A stretch of 7,810 nucleotides of DNA from Caldithrix sp. (GTDB lineage Bacteria > Zhuqueibacterota > Zhuqueibacteria > Oceanimicrobiales > Oceanimicrobiaceae): assembly GCA_004357015.1 (NCBI GenBank), contig SMXE01000029.1, positions 1-7,810 on the forward strand, given 5' to 3'. Below the pieces are notes generated by a model. That model saw only the letters and a program-made list of their open reading frames with translations, was not told the DNA's origin and did no database searches. The number at the start of each line of letters is the position of its first letter. The stretch's first letter is position 1. Below are positions 6,130-7,810 of this stretch, piece by piece. Position numbers and translations under genes: made by a program.

Positions 6130-6963
6130 ATGAACGCATCTTTACAAGATCTCTTGATTGCAGGCGCCCATTTCGGACACCTGACCCGCAGATGGAACCC
6201 CAAGATGAAGAAATTCATCTTCATGGAGCGAAATGGGATTTACGTAATCGATCTCAAGAAGACGCTTGACTCCCTGCAAACAGCCTACCGGGAAATCGTT
6301 AACACTACGCGAGCCGGCGACCGGATTCTCTTCGTCGGAACAAAAAAGCAAGCCAAAGAGATTGTCAAAAATGAGGCCGAGCGTTGCAACGCGTTTTTTG
6401 TTAAGGAGCGCTGGTTGGGCGGCACGCTCACCAATTTTGCCACGATCAAGAAAAGTATCCGCCGTTTGAAACACATTGAAAAAATGGCGACCGATGGCAC
6501 CTATGACAAGATTACTAAAAAAGAAATTTTGAAGCATGAGCGCGAGCGTGAAAAACTGGACGCTGTCCTTGGCGGCATCCGGGATATGACCAGACTGCCC
6601 GGCGCCATGTTTGTGGTAGATCCGAAAAAGGAGAGTATCGCAGTTGCCGAGGCGCGCAAACTCAACATTCCTCTGTTCGCGATGGTGGATACAAATTGTG
6701 ACCCCGATATCATCGATTTTCCGATTCCCGCGAACGACGACGCGTTTAAGTCCATCGCCCTGATTTGCCGTGTGATGGCCGATGCAGTTCTGGAGGGTAT
6801 GAGCGCGGCACAAGCAGCTGCCGAGGGCGAGGTGACCGAGGAAGAAGTTATAGAACAGCGTGACGAGGTGCGCGACGAGGTTATCGTGAGTGAAGACGCC
6901 GCAGAGGTTGAAGCGCTCGCCGAAAAAATCAAAGAAGTTGAAAGTGAACAAAGCACTGAGTAA
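6130..6963 (+). CDS. rpsB: 30S ribosomal protein S2
   Basis: S2 joins the small subunit late and helps hold S1 and the mRNA near the anti-Shine-Dalgarno region. The conserved core occupies about residues 1-225: the N-terminus [32 protein letters not shown] (34-45), [10 protein letters not shown] (68-77), [11 protein letters not shown] (93-103), [10 protein letters not shown] (156-165) and [19 protein letters not shown] (187-205). The protein has 277 residues, longer than the roughly 240 of E. coli. The excess is an acidic glutamate-rich tail (about 231-277), probably flexible, with a small internal duplication. rpsI lies upstream across the structured leader, and tsf follows after 33 bases, the standard bacterial pair. 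Confidence 0.98.
   Translation: MNASLQDLLIAGAHFGHLTRRWNPKMKKFIFMERNGIYVIDLKKTLDSLQTAYREIVNTTRAGDRILFVGTKKQAKEIVKNEAERCNAFFVKERWLGGTLTNFATIKKSIRRLKHIEKMATDGTYDKITKKEILKHEREREKLDAVLGGIRDMTRLPGAMFVVDPKKESIAVAEARKLNIPLFAMVDTNCDPDIIDFPIPANDDAFKSIALICRVMADAVLEGMSAAQAAAEGEVTEEEVIEQRDEVRDEVIVSEDAAEVEALAEKIKEVESEQSTE
6858..6881 (+). repeat. Two-copy 12-base tandem repeat in the S2 tail
   Basis: GCGTGACGAGGT (6858-6869) is followed at once by GCGCGACGAGGT (6870-6881), differing at one base. It encodes RDEVRDEV at residues 244-251 of S2. This looks like a recent slippage or duplication in the low-constraint acidic tail and keeps the frame. Confidence 0.75.
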
Positions 6964-6996
6964 GTAGCGACTTTTTAGTTTGGAGGCAAAACAGGA

Positions 6997-7590
6997 ATGT
7001 CTGTATCTGCAGGGCTAGTCAAGAGTTTGCGAGAGAAAACCGGGGTCGGCATCATGGAGTGCAAGAGTGCCCTGATGGAGACAGACGGCAATTTGGATAA
7101 AGCAGTTGAATTACTGCGTAAGAAAGGTGCTGCAACCGCAGAAAAAAAAGCAGGCCGCCAGGCCAAAGAAGGCTTGGTGGAAGCGTATATTCACCCGGGC
7201 AGTCGGCTGGGCGTGCTTGTTGAAGTGAACTGCGAAACGGATTTTGTTGCCAAGACCGACGATTTCCGGAATTTTGTGAAAGACATCGCGATGCAGATCG
7301 CAGCGACGAATGCCCGCGTCGTATCGCGCGAAGAGTTTCCTGAAGAGGAGGTGGAGAAAGAACGCGAGATCTACACCACTCAGGCAAAGAACGAAGGCAA
7401 ACCCGACAACATTATCGACCGGTACGTTCAGGGCAAGCTGGACAAGTACTTTAAGGAAACGGTTTTATTGGAGCAGGGCTTCATCAAAGATCCCAACAAG
7501 ATCGTGAAAGATTTACTGACGGAAGTGATCACCAGAACCGGTGAGAATATCAATGTGAGACGGTTCGCTCGTTTTCAACTCGGTTCCTAG
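6997..7590 (+). CDS. tsf: Elongation factor Ts, short form
   Basis: EF-Ts releases GDP from EF-Tu so that it can be recharged with GTP. The N-terminal UBA-like domain shows [20 protein letters not shown] (7-26). CETDFVA (79-85) holds the TDFV motif that inserts into EF-Tu. The protein has 197 residues, against 283 in E. coli. By comparison from memory, the block missing after TDFV corresponds to one of the two duplicated core subdomains. Such short forms are known in Thermus and other lineages, so this is a natural variant and not a truncation; the C-terminus [15 protein letters not shown] is intact. GGAGG at 6982-6986 is the ribosome binding site. pyrH follows 4 bases after the stop. Confidence 0.96.
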   Translation: MSVSAGLVKSLREKTGVGIMECKSALMETDGNLDKAVELLRKKGAATAEKKAGRQAKEGLVEAYIHPGSRLGVLVEVNCETDFVAKTDDFRNFVKDIAMQIAATNARVVSREEFPEEEVEKEREIYTTQAKNEGKPDNIIDRYVQGKLDKYFKETVLLEQGFIKDPNKIVKDLLTEVITRTGENINVRRFARFQLGS

Positions 7591-7594
7591 TGCT

Positions 7595-7810
7595 ATGCCA
7601 CAAGCGCGGTATAAACGGGTACTGCTCAAACTCAGCGGCGAAGCGTTGATGGGGCGACAGGGTTTGGGCATCGATCCCAAGACAGTTGAAGAACTTGCTC
7701 TGGAGGTTAAAGAAATCTCTGCCCTCGGCGTGCAGATCGGCATCGTCATCGGTGGCGGCAATATTTTCCGCGGTTTGTCTGCCAGCGCGCGGGGTATGGA
7801 TCGCGTGTCG
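7595..7810 (+). CDS. pyrH: UMP kinase, 3' end outside the window
   Basis: PyrH phosphorylates UMP to UDP, the step that feeds de novo pyrimidines into nucleotide pools. The first 72 codons are present. They contain the kinase start [15 protein letters not shown] (residues 6-20) and the glycine-rich IGGGNIFRG segment (51-59) of the amino-acid-kinase fold, as in bacterial UMP kinases. The gene begins 4 bases after tsf in the common rpsB-tsf-pyrH order. There is no Shine-Dalgarno sequence before ATG 7595, so translation is probably coupled to tsf. It sits apart from pyrRBC and is not under the PyrR attenuator. Confidence 0.95.
   Translation, partial: MPQARYKRVLLKLSGEALMGRQGLGIDPKTVEELALEVKEISALGVQIGIVIGGGNIFRGLSASARGMDRVS

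Noticed and set aside
6142..6951. Long open frame (269 codons) on the - strand
   Set aside because: It lies wholly antisense to rpsB, shows no recognisable domain and is a composition shadow of that gene. The same holds for the - strand frames at 118-741, 922-1434, 1624-2199 and 2310-2936.

Overview
The window is a gene-dense bacterial segment of roughly even base composition. Every supported gene lies on the + strand. It carries pyrimidine biosynthesis genes, a two-gene route from arginine to putrescine, and ribosomal-protein and elongation-factor genes. The linked order rplM-rpsI-rpsB-tsf-pyrH, a PyrR-controlled pyr cluster, a pyruvoyl-type arginine decarboxylase and frequent TTG starts suggest a little-studied bacterium, perhaps of the Bacteroidota/Chlorobi-related (FCB) superphylum. 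That placement is inference. The promoters look like ordinary sigma-70 sites, not the divergent Bacteroidetes type.

Layout. (1) The 3' part of an M23-family zinc metallopeptidase (bases 1-579) is followed by an intrinsic terminator. (2) The 279-base gap 580-858 holds that terminator, a TTGACA-N17-TAAGAT promoter and an apparently complete PyrR attenuator: a binding loop with hexaloop CGGCGA, an alternative antiterminator, and a terminator with six T residues. (3) pyrR, pyrB and pyrC follow with almost no spacing; pyrB and pyrC start at TTG. (4) After 19 bases come a pyruvoyl-dependent arginine decarboxylase and an agmatinase, separated by 1 base. (5) A strong extended -10 promoter overlaps the agmatinase stop codon and leads into rplM and rpsI. 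(6) A 105-base interval before rpsB has several perfect complementary segments that can form alternative hairpins or a pseudoknot; it is a good candidate for a ribosomal-protein leader. (7) rpsB, a short-form tsf and the 5' part of pyrH complete the window.

How the genes work together. PyrR senses uridine nucleotides and should shut off its own operon, including aspartate transcarbamoylase and dihydroorotase, when UMP is plentiful. No terminator is visible between pyrC and the decarboxylase/agmatinase pair, so putrescine synthesis may share that control. This is plausible because arginine and pyrimidine synthesis both draw on carbamoyl phosphate. The second half is a translation operon ending in UMP kinase.

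The two most interesting non-coding elements are the pyrR leader, which also contains a 27-codon open frame ending directly against the pyrR start, and the rpsB leader. No mobile element, CRISPR array, tRNA or rRNA was seen.
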